A DNA stretch of 64,000 nt from Glaciimonas sp. PCH181 (GTDB taxonomy: Bacteria > Pseudomonadota > Gammaproteobacteria > Burkholderiales > Burkholderiaceae_D), in the NCBI RefSeq assembly GCF_003056055.1, contig NZ_PYFP01000001.1, forward strand, positions 2,108,001 through 2,172,000, given 5' to 3'. The notes below the pieces were generated by a model, which saw only the letters and a list, made by a program, of their open reading frames with translations, had not been told where the DNA came from and ran no database searches. This document shows positions 56,627-64,000 of the stretch, one piece after another. The position numbers were made by a program, and so were the translations under genes. The stretch's first letter is position 1. Every line of letters starts with the position of its first letter.

Positions 56627-59128
56627 TCAAGCCTCGCGTAAGGTCTCCAAAGGCGGTCGCGACAGCACGCTGCGCAATCCTATCCAGCCGCCAATAAACG
56701 TACAAGCCGCGCCGATCGCCATGCCGGCAATCCAAATCCACGGACTGAAAGTCCAGGTAAAGCTGAACACGTAATGCGCCAACGCCCATCCTGTCGCAGC
56801 CGCACCGCTAGCCGCCAAAAACCCGGCCAGACAACCAATCAATGCAAACTCAATCCATTGCGCATGCGATAACTGTTTTCTGGTCGCGCCCAAAGCGCGC
56901 AGCAATCCGGCTTCGCGCGTGCGTTCCCCTTGCGAACTCAACAACGCTGCATACAACACCAGTCCACCCGAGGCCAACGTAAACAAAAACAGAAACTCCA
57001 CCGCAGCAACAACCTGATCGATTACGTCTTGCAATTGCTTGATGATGCTGCCGATATCCACCACCGTCAGGTTCGGAAAGTCACGCGTCAATTGATTCCC
57101 GAGATTGCTATGCGCAGGCGGCAAATGGAACGCCGTAATCCAGGTCCTTGGCATATCCACCATCGCCTTAGGATTCAGAATCACGAAGAAATTCACCTGC
57201 ATCGAGCCCCACTCCAATTTACGCAAGCTGGTAATCGGTGCGCTGACCGTTTGTCCGGCGATATCAAAGGTCAATTTATCGCCGAGTTTTAGATTTAAGG
57301 TCTTTGCCAACCCTTCTTCCACCGACGCCTCTGGTTGATCATCCTTATACCAGGTGCCCGCGACGAGGTTATTTTTTGGCGGAACATCGGCCATCGTCGA
57401 CAAGTTAAATTCACGCTCCACCAAACGCTGCGCCCGATCTTCAGTGTAAGTTGCAGCGGTGATAGCCTTGTCATTGATTTCGGTCAGGCGGCCACGAATC
57501 ATCGGATACATATTCGGCTGCGGCACGCCGCCAGCAATCAACCGCTGGTTAACGTCCTTCTCCTGTTCCGGCTGAATATTAATCACGAAGCGATTTGGCG
57601 CATCTGGCGGGGTCGCCTGACGCCACGCTCCGATCAGGTCCCCACGGATCACCGTCAGCAATAACAGCGCCATCAGGCCTAGCGCTAATGCGACGATCTG
57701 GACGATGGTCGCGCCCGGACGCCGTTGCAAACCGGTCAGCGCAAAGCGCCAGCTAGGATGTTTTAGTGCGCCACGCAAATACCGTAATGACTTCAATGCC
57801 AGCCAGGAAATCAACGCAAAGGCCGCAAACCCACCCAAAAATCCAAGCGCTGTCAGCAAGCCTAATTTAACGTCGCCCGCTTGCCATAACAGCAACCCGA
57901 TAAAGGTCAGTGTGCCTAAGCCATAGGTGGCCAGCACCATCGCTTGCGGTGCATCTTGCTCGCGCCGGATCACACGATTGTGCGGGACATTGCGAAGCTG
58001 CAAAATCGGCGGCAGCGCAAACCCCAGCAGCAACAGCAAGCCGGTAGCAATGCCCTGCAATCCGGGGATGACGCTGGCAGCAGGCAAATCATGCGATACA
58101 AATTTTCCCAGCCATTCCAGCAACACAAAATGCGCCCCAAAACCCACCAGCGCACCAAGAATGCTGCCAACCAAGCCGATCAATAAAAACTCATACAGAT
58201 AGAGCTGCGTGACCTGATTCTGGGTCAAACCCAGACAGCGCAACATCGCGCAAGCATCCAAGTGACGAAGCATAAAACGCCGCGCCGCCATCGTAATGGC
58301 AACCGCCGCCAGCATTGCGGATAACAAGCTTACCAAAGACAGAAACTGCTCGCCCCGATCCAATGTAGACCGCATCTCGGGACGACCATTTTCCAGTGAT
58401 TCTATCCGCACACCTTTGACGTTATCGCGTGCAATCGCGGTCTCTACCCAATCCTGAAATGCCTGCGTTGCAGGCGCAGCCCCCGCCAGCAGCAAACGAT
58501 AAGTAACGCGTGAACCGTCTTGCACCAAATGGGTCGCTACCAGATCGGCCATCGATAACATTACGCGTGGCGAAAAATTGACGAAGCCGCTGCCACGATC
58601 CGGCTCAACTGCCAGAATATGGGCAATCGTAAAACTACTATCGCCGAGTTTGAGCGACGCGCCGATCGGCAGGTTTAATGCAGTGAGGATATTCTGATCG
58701 ACCCATACTGTGCCCTTGGCAGGAACAGTGCGCGTAAGGACGCCATTATTGTCAGGCTTATCAGCGATACGCAGATTGCCGCGCAAGGGATAACCGTTGG
58801 AAACGGCCTTCAACGATGCTAATTGAGAACGCGCATCGTCGCCCTCACCAGCCAAGGCCATGCTGGGAAATACGATCGTGTCGGCAATTGTCAGACCGCG
58901 CCGTTGTGCTTCGGCACGCCAACTGGGGTTGACCGGTTGGTCGGCAGCAATCAGTAAATCGGCACCGAGTAATTGATGCGCATCGCGGGTTAATCCAGCC
59001 CGCATCCGGTCTACAAAAAATCCGACCGAGGATAAGGCCGCTACCGCCACAATCAATGCTACTAATAAAAACCGTAATTCACCCGCCCGCCAATCGCGTT
59101 GGGTCATGCGTAGAGACTGCTGAATCAT
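56627..59128 (-). CDS. FtsX-like ABC transporter permease (YbbP-type)
   Basis: This 833-residue inner-membrane protein has the duplicated FtsX/MacB-permease layout: an N-terminal membrane helix, a large periplasmic domain (to about 240), four helices, another periplasmic domain and four helices ending near IGLRSVLSRPPLETLREA. YbbP-type permeases pair with a LolD-like ATPase (YbbA) for export or lipoprotein tasks; no such ATPase is adjacent. It overlaps the DUF4126 gene by 4 bp (59125-59128). Confidence 0.88.
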   Translation of the reverse strand: MIQQSLRMTQRDWRAGELRFLLVALIVAVAALSSVGFFVDRMRAGLTRDAHQLLGADLLIAADQPVNPSWRAEAQRRGLTIADTIVFPSMALAGEGDDARSQLASLKAVSNGYPLRGNLRIADKPDNNGVLTRTVPAKGTVWVDQNILTALNLPIGASLKLGDSSFTIAHILAVEPDRGSGFVNFSPRVMLSMADLVATHLVQDGSRVTYRLLLAGAAPATQAFQDWVETAIARDNVKGVRIESLENGRPEMRSTLDRGEQFLSLVSLLSAMLAAVAITMAARRFMLRHLDACAMLRCLGLTQNQVTQLYLYEFLLIGLVGSILGALVGFGAHFVLLEWLGKFVSHDLPAASVIPGLQGIATGLLLLLGFALPPILQLRNVPHNRVIRREQDAPQAMVLATYGLGTLTFIGLLLWQAGDVKLGLLTALGFLGGFAAFALISWLALKSLRYLRGALKHPSWRFALTGLQRRPGATIVQIVALALGLMALLLLTVIRGDLIGAWRQATPPDAPNRFVINIQPEQEKDVNQRLIAGGVPQPNMYPMIRGRLTEINDKAITAATYTEDRAQRLVEREFNLSTMADVPPKNNLVAGTWYKDDQPEASVEEGLAKTLNLKLGDKLTFDIAGQTVSAPITSLRKLEWGSMQVNFFVILNPKAMVDMPRTWITAFHLPPAHSNLGNQLTRDFPNLTVVDIGSIIKQLQDVIDQVVAAVEFLFLFTLASGGLVLYAALLSSQGERTREAGLLRALGATRKQLSHAQWIEFALIGCLAGFLAASGAAATGWALAHYVFSFTWTFSPWIWIAGMAIGAACTFIGGWIGLRSVLSRPPLETLREA

Positions 59129-59709
59129 GTACTAAGCCTTTGAAAAACCCAGCGCAGACTACGCCACAACTTGGGCAACAACCAGATTGCAAAAATAAAG
59201 AATACCAGCAAAAATCCAAACAGCAGCAACGGGTGATAAAACGCTGCCCATAATGCGCCCAGCACGGTCAAATCTTCTGTGAATGAAGCGGCCCAGTTGC
59301 TTAAAGGTTCGGGTGAAGTATTGATCATCGCCCGGCTGCCAGCCTTGGTAGCATGCGCGCTGGCGGCAAAAGTCCCGCCGATCAGCGCCGCCACAGTCGT
59401 CCACGCCGGGTCCATATGTCCCATCGCAGCCGCACTGAGAACCGCACCGGCAGGAATCCTGATAAAGGTCTGAACCGCATCCCAGACTGAATCCAGACCG
59501 GGAATTTTATCGGCTAAAAACTCAATCGCCGTCAATAAGCCCGTGACGCCAAGTACCCAGGGCGACTGCAAAACATTCAGCGCATGGGGAAGCGTAATCC
59601 ATCCTAAATTGGCGAACAAACCAGCGACGAACAACGCCATATATAAACGAATGCCACTGGCCCAGGACAAACCAGCTGCCATCGCTGCAGTCGAAAGTGA
59701 TTCGATCAT
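59125..59709 (-). CDS. DUF4126 family membrane protein
   Basis: The 194-residue protein has about five hydrophobic segments and the family opening with AMAAGLSWASGIRLYMALFV and GIPGLDS-like stretch (here DKIPGLDSVWDAVQTFIR). The ATASAHATKAGSRAMINTSPEP-like loop is conserved in this family. Function is unknown. It is translationally coupled to the FtsX-like permease, suggesting a shared envelope role. Confidence 0.8.
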   Translation of the reverse strand: MIESLSTAAMAAGLSWASGIRLYMALFVAGLFANLGWITLPHALNVLQSPWVLGVTGLLTAIEFLADKIPGLDSVWDAVQTFIRIPAGAVLSAAAMGHMDPAWTTVAALIGGTFAASAHATKAGSRAMINTSPEPLSNWAASFTEDLTVLGALWAAFYHPLLLFGFLLVFFIFAIWLLPKLWRSLRWVFQRLST

Positions 59710-59944
59710 GTCGTCTCCTAGCTACAACGGGGACATCTGACTAGCGCGCTAAACGTTTACTTTAGCACCCGATAAGGTGTTACCTGTCGAGCAAAAAACT
59801 TAACTAATAGATACGGTATATATACGATAGGCCAACATCCGCAGGCCAGCAAGAACTGCTTCGAACTCTGTGAAGATGGCATATACAATCGTCGTAAATT
59901 GGCATCGCATAGCGACATCAATGGGATTGTCGAGCCCATCCACA

Positions 59945-60706
59945 TTAACCACGCAACAACAACCACGCTGCTAGCACAATCAATGCAATGCTGAAGCATA
60001 ACCTCAAACGCCGTTCCGGTAATTTATGTGCCAATGCCACGCCCGCAGAAACGCTGAATATGCCGCCAATCGCCAGCGGAATCCCGATTTTCCAATCCAC
60101 ATGCCCAGCGTATGCATACGTAAATAAGGCGATCACCGCACCCGGCGATACTAGCGCCAACGCCATGCCTTGCGCAGCCGTTTGCGTCATACCGAAAAAC
60201 CCGACCAACGCAGGCGGTGCGATCACTCCGCCGCCGACACCAAAAAAGCCGGACACTGCGCCGCCCACCACGCCAACTACCGGCAAGTAACGTTGCCCCA
60301 ATGGGGCTCGTGCTGGCTTTAGCGACTTACGGCGCAATACATTCCACAATAAATAACAGCCCAATACTTCCATAAACAGATTGAAGGCAAAATGCAGCGT
60401 ACCGGCGCTGATTACCGTCGCATACCATGCGCTTAAATACGTCACGAATACGGCAGAACCGCCGAGCACACTGGCAGCGCGCAAATCCAGACTATTACGT
60501 TGGCGATAGCGCCAAAAGCCGATCAAAACGTTAGGCGCGATCATCACCAACGCGGTGCCCTGCGCTAACTGTTGATCCATGCCATACAACATACCCAGCA
60601 CCGGAATCGCGATTAAGCCGCCACCGATGCCAAACAAACCACCAAATGCACCTAAAACAGCGCCGAGCAGCACATTGCCGCAAAAAAACAGAATGACATC
60701 AAACAT
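59945..60706 (-). CDS. TauE/SafE-family sulfite/organic-anion exporter
   Basis: This 253-residue membrane protein has about eight hydrophobic segments in two related halves, each opening with a Gly-rich stretch: GAFGGLFGIGGGLIAIPVL and VVGGAVSGFFGVGGGVIAPP. This is the TauE/SafE (DUF81) pattern; members export sulfite, sulfoacetate or similar anions. The start MFDVILFFCG at 60706 is chosen because the upstream 33 codons are not membrane-like. Confidence 0.88.
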   Translation of the reverse strand: MFDVILFFCGNVLLGAVLGAFGGLFGIGGGLIAIPVLGMLYGMDQQLAQGTALVMIAPNVLIGFWRYRQRNSLDLRAASVLGGSAVFVTYLSAWYATVISAGTLHFAFNLFMEVLGCYLLWNVLRRKSLKPARAPLGQRYLPVVGVVGGAVSGFFGVGGGVIAPPALVGFFGMTQTAAQGMALALVSPGAVIALFTYAYAGHVDWKIGIPLAIGGIFSVSAGVALAHKLPERRLRLCFSIALIVLAAWLLLRG

Positions 60707-60869
60707 GTGGCGCGCCGATTCGTAAAAACAATAGCGTGGGAATGAGATACAGCGAAGGCAATGAAAGCTACGACTGTGAAGAATGGGGCAGGAAACGCCC
60801 TGCACATATTAGCAGGTCAGATCAGCGTCGATGACGCGGGCATCAGCGCATTTGCAGTGCAATAAATAG

Positions 60870-60897
60870 CGGCGTTGCCAAAAAATCTGCAACGCCG
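60870..60897 (-). terminator. probable intrinsic terminator of aroC
   Basis: CGGCGTTGC pairs with GCAACGCCG over 9 bp and on the minus strand is followed by CTATTTATT. It lies 31 bases beyond the aroC stop. Confidence 0.7.
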
Positions 60898-60927
60898 ACC
60901 AGAATAATCCACTAATAACAATAATTA

Positions 60928-62016
60928 CTACGGAGCAACCAGCCGCGCCACTTTCACATCGCCACATTGGGCACGATGGCGTAATGCGTGATCCATCAGC
61001 ACCAAGGCCAGCATTGCCTCGGCAATCGGCGTCGCCCGAATACCCACGCAAGGATCGTGACGACCAAATGTTTCTACGATAGTCGGCGTGCCTTGCTTGT
61101 CGATAGACTTGCGTGGCGTGCGGATGCTGGAGGTCGGCTTGATGGCAATCGTCACCGTAATATCCTGTCCTGTCGAAATTCCACCCAAAATACCGCCAGC
61201 GTTATTCGTCAAGAATCCTTCTGGCGTGATTTCATCGCCATGGACCGAGCCTTTTTGCACTACTGACTCGAAACCGGCACCGATTTCAACCGCTTTGACA
61301 GCATTGATACCCATCATTGCGTAGGCAATATCAGCGTCGAGTCGGTCATACAACGGCTCACCCAGTCCGACCGGCACATTGGTGGCGACGACATTAATCC
61401 GCGCACCGCACGAATCGCCGTCTTTGCGTAACGCATCCATATACGCTTCCAATTCGGCGATTTGGCTGGTATTCGGGGCAAAAAACGGGTTTTCGCGGAC
61501 GTGTTCCCACGATTCGAACGCAATCGGAATTTCACCAAGCTGGCCCATACCACCATAAAAAGTCGTGCCGTATTGCTGTAATAACCATTTTTTGGCAATC
61601 GCTGCCGCCGCCACTGTCGGCGCCGTCAAACGTGCCGAAGAACGACCGCCGCCGCGTGGATCGCGAATACCGTATTTTTGCCAATACGTGTAATCGGCGT
61701 GACCGGGACGGAAAGTCTCGACAATATTGCCGTAATCCTTGCTGCGTTGATCTTGATTGCGAATCAACAACATAATTGGCGTGCCGGTAGTCTTGCCTTC
61801 ATAGACGCCGGACAGAATCTCCACCGTGTCCGGTTCTTGCCGCTGCGTAACGTGGCGGGATGTGCCGGGCTTGCGGCGATCCAGATCCGGCTGAATATCG
61901 GCTTCCGATAATTCCAGACCGGGAGGACATCCATCTACGACGCAGCCAATCGCCGGGCCGTGGGATTCGCCAAAATTGGTAACGGTAAATAGCGAGCCAA
62001 AGGTATTGCCGGGCAT
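60928..62016 (-). CDS. aroC: chorismate synthase
   Basis: The 362-residue FMN-dependent enzyme makes chorismate from 5-enolpyruvylshikimate 3-phosphate, the last common step to aromatic amino acids. Family blocks are [46 protein letters not shown] and [18 protein letters not shown]. The start MPGNTFGS at 62016 is used rather than a longer hydrophobic frame. Confidence 0.97.
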   Translation of the reverse strand: MPGNTFGSLFTVTNFGESHGPAIGCVVDGCPPGLELSEADIQPDLDRRKPGTSRHVTQRQEPDTVEILSGVYEGKTTGTPIMLLIRNQDQRSKDYGNIVETFRPGHADYTYWQKYGIRDPRGGGRSSARLTAPTVAAAAIAKKWLLQQYGTTFYGGMGQLGEIPIAFESWEHVRENPFFAPNTSQIAELEAYMDALRKDGDSCGARINVVATNVPVGLGEPLYDRLDADIAYAMMGINAVKAVEIGAGFESVVQKGSVHGDEITPEGFLTNNAGGILGGISTGQDITVTIAIKPTSSIRTPRKSIDKQGTPTIVETFGRHDPCVGIRATPIAEAMLALVLMDHALRHRAQCGDVKVARLVAP

Positions 62017-62075
62017 GATGATCCTGATTAAATAGGCGGGAAGCAGCAATTTTACCAGTGCACGTCGGGCTACAG

Positions 62076-62648
62076 TTAGTCGGGGACCGGTTCTGGGGCC
62101 TTTTCCATCATTTTTGGCGAGGTTTTTATCGATACATCGCTTGGCTGGATGCTCTTCATCTGTTCATCCTGCAAACCGATCAATAATGCCTGCCCATCGG
62201 GCGCAACCCGAAACTGGCCATAACGCGCCGCTTCAAACGCCCCTCCCTGACCTTCCTGAAAGAAATACGCATCGGAAACCACTTTTATGCGACCGTTGCG
62301 CACCCGATATTCGATCAGCGCTTCGTCCGCTGCCAACGGCTTTCCATTGTCAAGGCGCAGAAATGTTGCTGGCGAATTGTCTGGCACCGACAATACCGCC
62401 TTGCCCGACTCTGGCAAAGTCTCGCTAGCCGCTTGAATATCGCGCGACAATTGCCAATCCAGCGCCATGTAATCGCCCTGCATCAACGAGCGCGGATCGA
62501 CCGGCGCCATCGCCAGCGATACGCTGCGGCCAGTGGAGAGAACCTGTTCTTTATGCCAGATAGCTTGATTAATCGCCGCCAGAATCAGCATTAAGCCAAT
62601 AACGATCAAGCCGCCGCGATTATGTTTTACCGTGCTGCGATCAAGCAT
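62076..62648 (-). CDS. GDYXXLXY-domain protein
   Basis: The 190-residue protein has one N-terminal membrane segment ([19 protein letters not shown]) and the motif [10 protein letters not shown], which defines the GDYXXLXY family. Its start overlaps the end of the DUF4401 gene by 8 bp. It always travels with DUF2157/DUF4401 membrane genes; function unknown. Confidence 0.85.
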   Translation of the reverse strand: MLDRSTVKHNRGGLIVIGLMLILAAINQAIWHKEQVLSTGRSVSLAMAPVDPRSLMQGDYMALDWQLSRDIQAASETLPESGKAVLSVPDNSPATFLRLDNGKPLAADEALIEYRVRNGRIKVVSDAYFFQEGQGGAFEAARYGQFRVAPDGQALLIGLQDEQMKSIQPSDVSIKTSPKMMEKAPEPVPD

Positions 62649-63783
62649 GTTTGATCTCCGTAGACAGGCGACCAAGGATGAAATAGCCTGACAATAAAGC
62701 AGCCCCCAACAGCATCAACCCAATTGATTTAATCAGCAAAGTCCATTCCAACGCGTAATAAAACCACGACAAATACCCTAACGACGCAACAATGCCAAGC
62801 GACGTTAACATGTGCCGCCCACGGGCAAATCCCAGCAGCATCAACATCGCCCCCAGCACCAGCCCGATAACCCATCCGCCAAGAACAGCCAATATCAGGG
62901 CAACGACCAACGCTGCGCAGCGCCGCCCAAACGTCAATGATGATGTCAACTGCAGCACCAGCGACAAAAATATCAAGCCGACCACCACCGGATCGAGCAA
63001 ATATAGCCAGCGATACAGACTATCGCCCAAACCATCAGAGCGATGATCAGCGCCGACTTCCACCAGCAAAGAATAGGGGAACCAGACCGACGTCAGCGCC
63101 AGAGAGAGCAGCGCCAGCGTCAACCCCACTGCAATCGGCAAAAATGCCTGCGGCAATCGCCTTTGCAAGTTGGACTCATCCAACCAGAATAATGCTGCCA
63201 AACCGGCGCAAATCGGCAGCGCCGGGCTAGGCCCCAGCAACATCAGGCAGCCAATATGTAATGCCAGCAATGAAAAGACCGTGCTTAGCACTCTGTGTAA
63301 AAAATTTGGCACCAGCACAATCAACAACAACTGACATAGCGCGATGCCGAAGAAAGGCCACGCGACATTGCCGCCATACGTTGCAAATAGCCAGAAACCC
63401 GCCATGCCTTGTCCGGCCAGACTGAGGGCCAGCGCAAATTGTTGCCGCAAGTCTTGCGCTGCGCCCTTTGTACTCAGTCGATAGATGAGCGCCGCGCATC
63501 CGACCAAAATCAGTCCGGCGGTGATCAAAGTGGCATCTTCGCGCATCAAATGATCGACTAAAAAAATACTAAAAAAAGCCAACAAAAATAAAGCGCCGAC
63601 GCCACCGCAAATACCTAACATCACGCGCACATACCAGGGCGAAGCCGCCGCCTCTATGACTGAGGGCGGCGCATGTTCCGCATCGACATAACCGTCTGCA
63701 TGTAGTTGTTGCCATAGCAAAGATGGTCCCTCACGCGCAACGGCACTTATAGGTCCTTTTTGCAAGGTCGCTTCGTTCTTCAT
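62641..63783 (-). CDS. DUF4401 family multi-pass membrane protein
   Basis: This 380-residue protein has a soluble N-terminus of about 50 residues (MKNEATLQKG...SLLWQQLHADGYV) and about ten membrane segments. It matches DUF4401 proteins found beside DUF2157 and GDYXXLXY genes. The start at 63783 overlaps the end of the upstream gene by 4 bp. Function unknown. Confidence 0.82.
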   Translation of the reverse strand: MKNEATLQKGPISAVAREGPSLLWQQLHADGYVDAEHAPPSVIEAAASPWYVRVMLGICGGVGALFLLAFFSIFLVDHLMREDATLITAGLILVGCAALIYRLSTKGAAQDLRQQFALALSLAGQGMAGFWLFATYGGNVAWPFFGIALCQLLLIVLVPNFLHRVLSTVFSLLALHIGCLMLLGPSPALPICAGLAALFWLDESNLQRRLPQAFLPIAVGLTLALLSLALTSVWFPYSLLVEVGADHRSDGLGDSLYRWLYLLDPVVVGLIFLSLVLQLTSSLTFGRRCAALVVALILAVLGGWVIGLVLGAMLMLLGFARGRHMLTSLGIVASLGYLSWFYYALEWTLLIKSIGLMLLGAALLSGYFILGRLSTEIKHA

Positions 63784-64000
63784 GCCAAGCCTTCTTTTTG
63801 CCATCCACGTTGCAGGTTGCGCAACCACAGCGCCGCAGCAGTAGACGCGCTGACTAAAAACAAACCAACAATCATGAAGCCGACAAGCCAGTTAAACCCG
63901 CCGGAAAAAAACATGACAATCAATTGCGCTGCGCCTATCGTGATCAATGCCAGACAACTGCCCGTCAATAGCAATAAATCGCGACGCCTGCGATATAGCA
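63780..64000 (-). CDS. DUF2157-type membrane protein, C-terminal part (cut by window end)
   Basis: The frame is open to the window edge and ends at 63780. The visible 72 residues begin after a YRRRRD loop and contain two hydrophobic segments (SCLALITIGAAQLIVMFF and WLVGFMIVGLFLVSASTAA). Position before DUF4401 and GDYXXLXY genes suggests it is the DUF2157 member of the cassette. The start lies outside the window. Confidence 0.65.
   Translation of the reverse strand, partial: LYRRRRDLLLLTGSCLALITIGAAQLIVMFFSGGFNWLVGFMIVGLFLVSASTAAALWLRNLQRGWQKEGLA

Overview
The window looks like a chromosomal segment of a betaproteobacterium of the order Burkholderiales, most likely family Oxalobacteraceae (Collimonas/Herminiimonas/Glaciimonas type). 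This is inferred from protein character and gene order: rpoE-mucA-mucB-mucD-grx-lepA-lepB-DUF4845-rnc-era-recO, yceD-rpmF-plsX-fabHDG-acpP-fabF, uvrC-pgsA-tRNA-Gly-tRNA-Cys, and rluC divergent from rne. Base composition looks balanced by eye. No ribosomal RNA, phage, CRISPR or recognisable defence system is present.

Layout. (1) 1-12.7 kb is accessory: a minus-strand operon of a five-part peptide-type ABC importer plus a flavin-dependent monooxygenase (407-7216), and a divergent plus-strand set of an FAD amine/amino-acid oxidase, an AhpD-like protein and an Asp/Glu-racemase-like enzyme (7712-12647). The racemase gene is split by a complete IS66-family element (10060-12547) with an 8-bp target duplication; removing the element restores a 238-residue reading frame. 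(2) 12.7-14.8 kb is patchy: an orphan NlpA/MetQ-type binding protein, a decayed chitin-binding gene, a heptanucleotide tandem repeat and an unexplained nested inverted repeat. (3) 14.8-20.1 kb: tRNA-Cys, tRNA-Gly, pgsA, uvrC, nagZ, acpS, pdxJ. (4) 20.3-32.4 kb: a BenE-type transporter placed between pdxJ and recO, then recO, era, rnc, DUF4845, lepB, lepA, a glutaredoxin-like gene, and the envelope-stress operon rpoE-mucA-mucB-mucD. (5) 32.5-39.8 kb: the fatty-acid/phospholipid cluster with rpmF and yceD. (6) 39.9-45.3 kb: maf, an RsmI-like methylase, sppA, a Rieske protein, a Gph-like phosphatase and rluC. (7) 45.5-52.6 kb: rne with a long structured leader, then moaA, mobA and moeA for molybdenum cofactor. 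(8) 52.7-64 kb: rmuC, truncated haemoglobin, small stress/envelope genes, hemerythrin, an FtsX-like permease, DUF4126, TauE/SafE, aroC, and a DUF2157-DUF4401-GDYXXLXY membrane cassette cut by the window end.

How the genes work together. Most of 15-52 kb is housekeeping, linking translation and RNA processing (lepA, rnc, era, rne, rluC, rpmF) with envelope and lipid synthesis (lepB, fab genes, plsX, pgsA, acpS) and envelope-stress control (rpoE/mucABD). The first 12.6 kb reads as uptake and oxidative breakdown of an unidentified, probably N-substituted amino-acid-like compound, with the terminal enzyme now broken by the IS.

The most interesting non-coding signals are: a promoter and three stem-loops in the rne leader; an intrinsic-terminator structure only 27 nt upstream of lepA, suggesting attenuation; separate strong promoters for the two tRNAs; a sigma-E-like promoter before rpoE; and a nested inverted repeat at 14543-14651 with no assigned function. 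I did not find convincing evidence for a wholly new multi-gene system.
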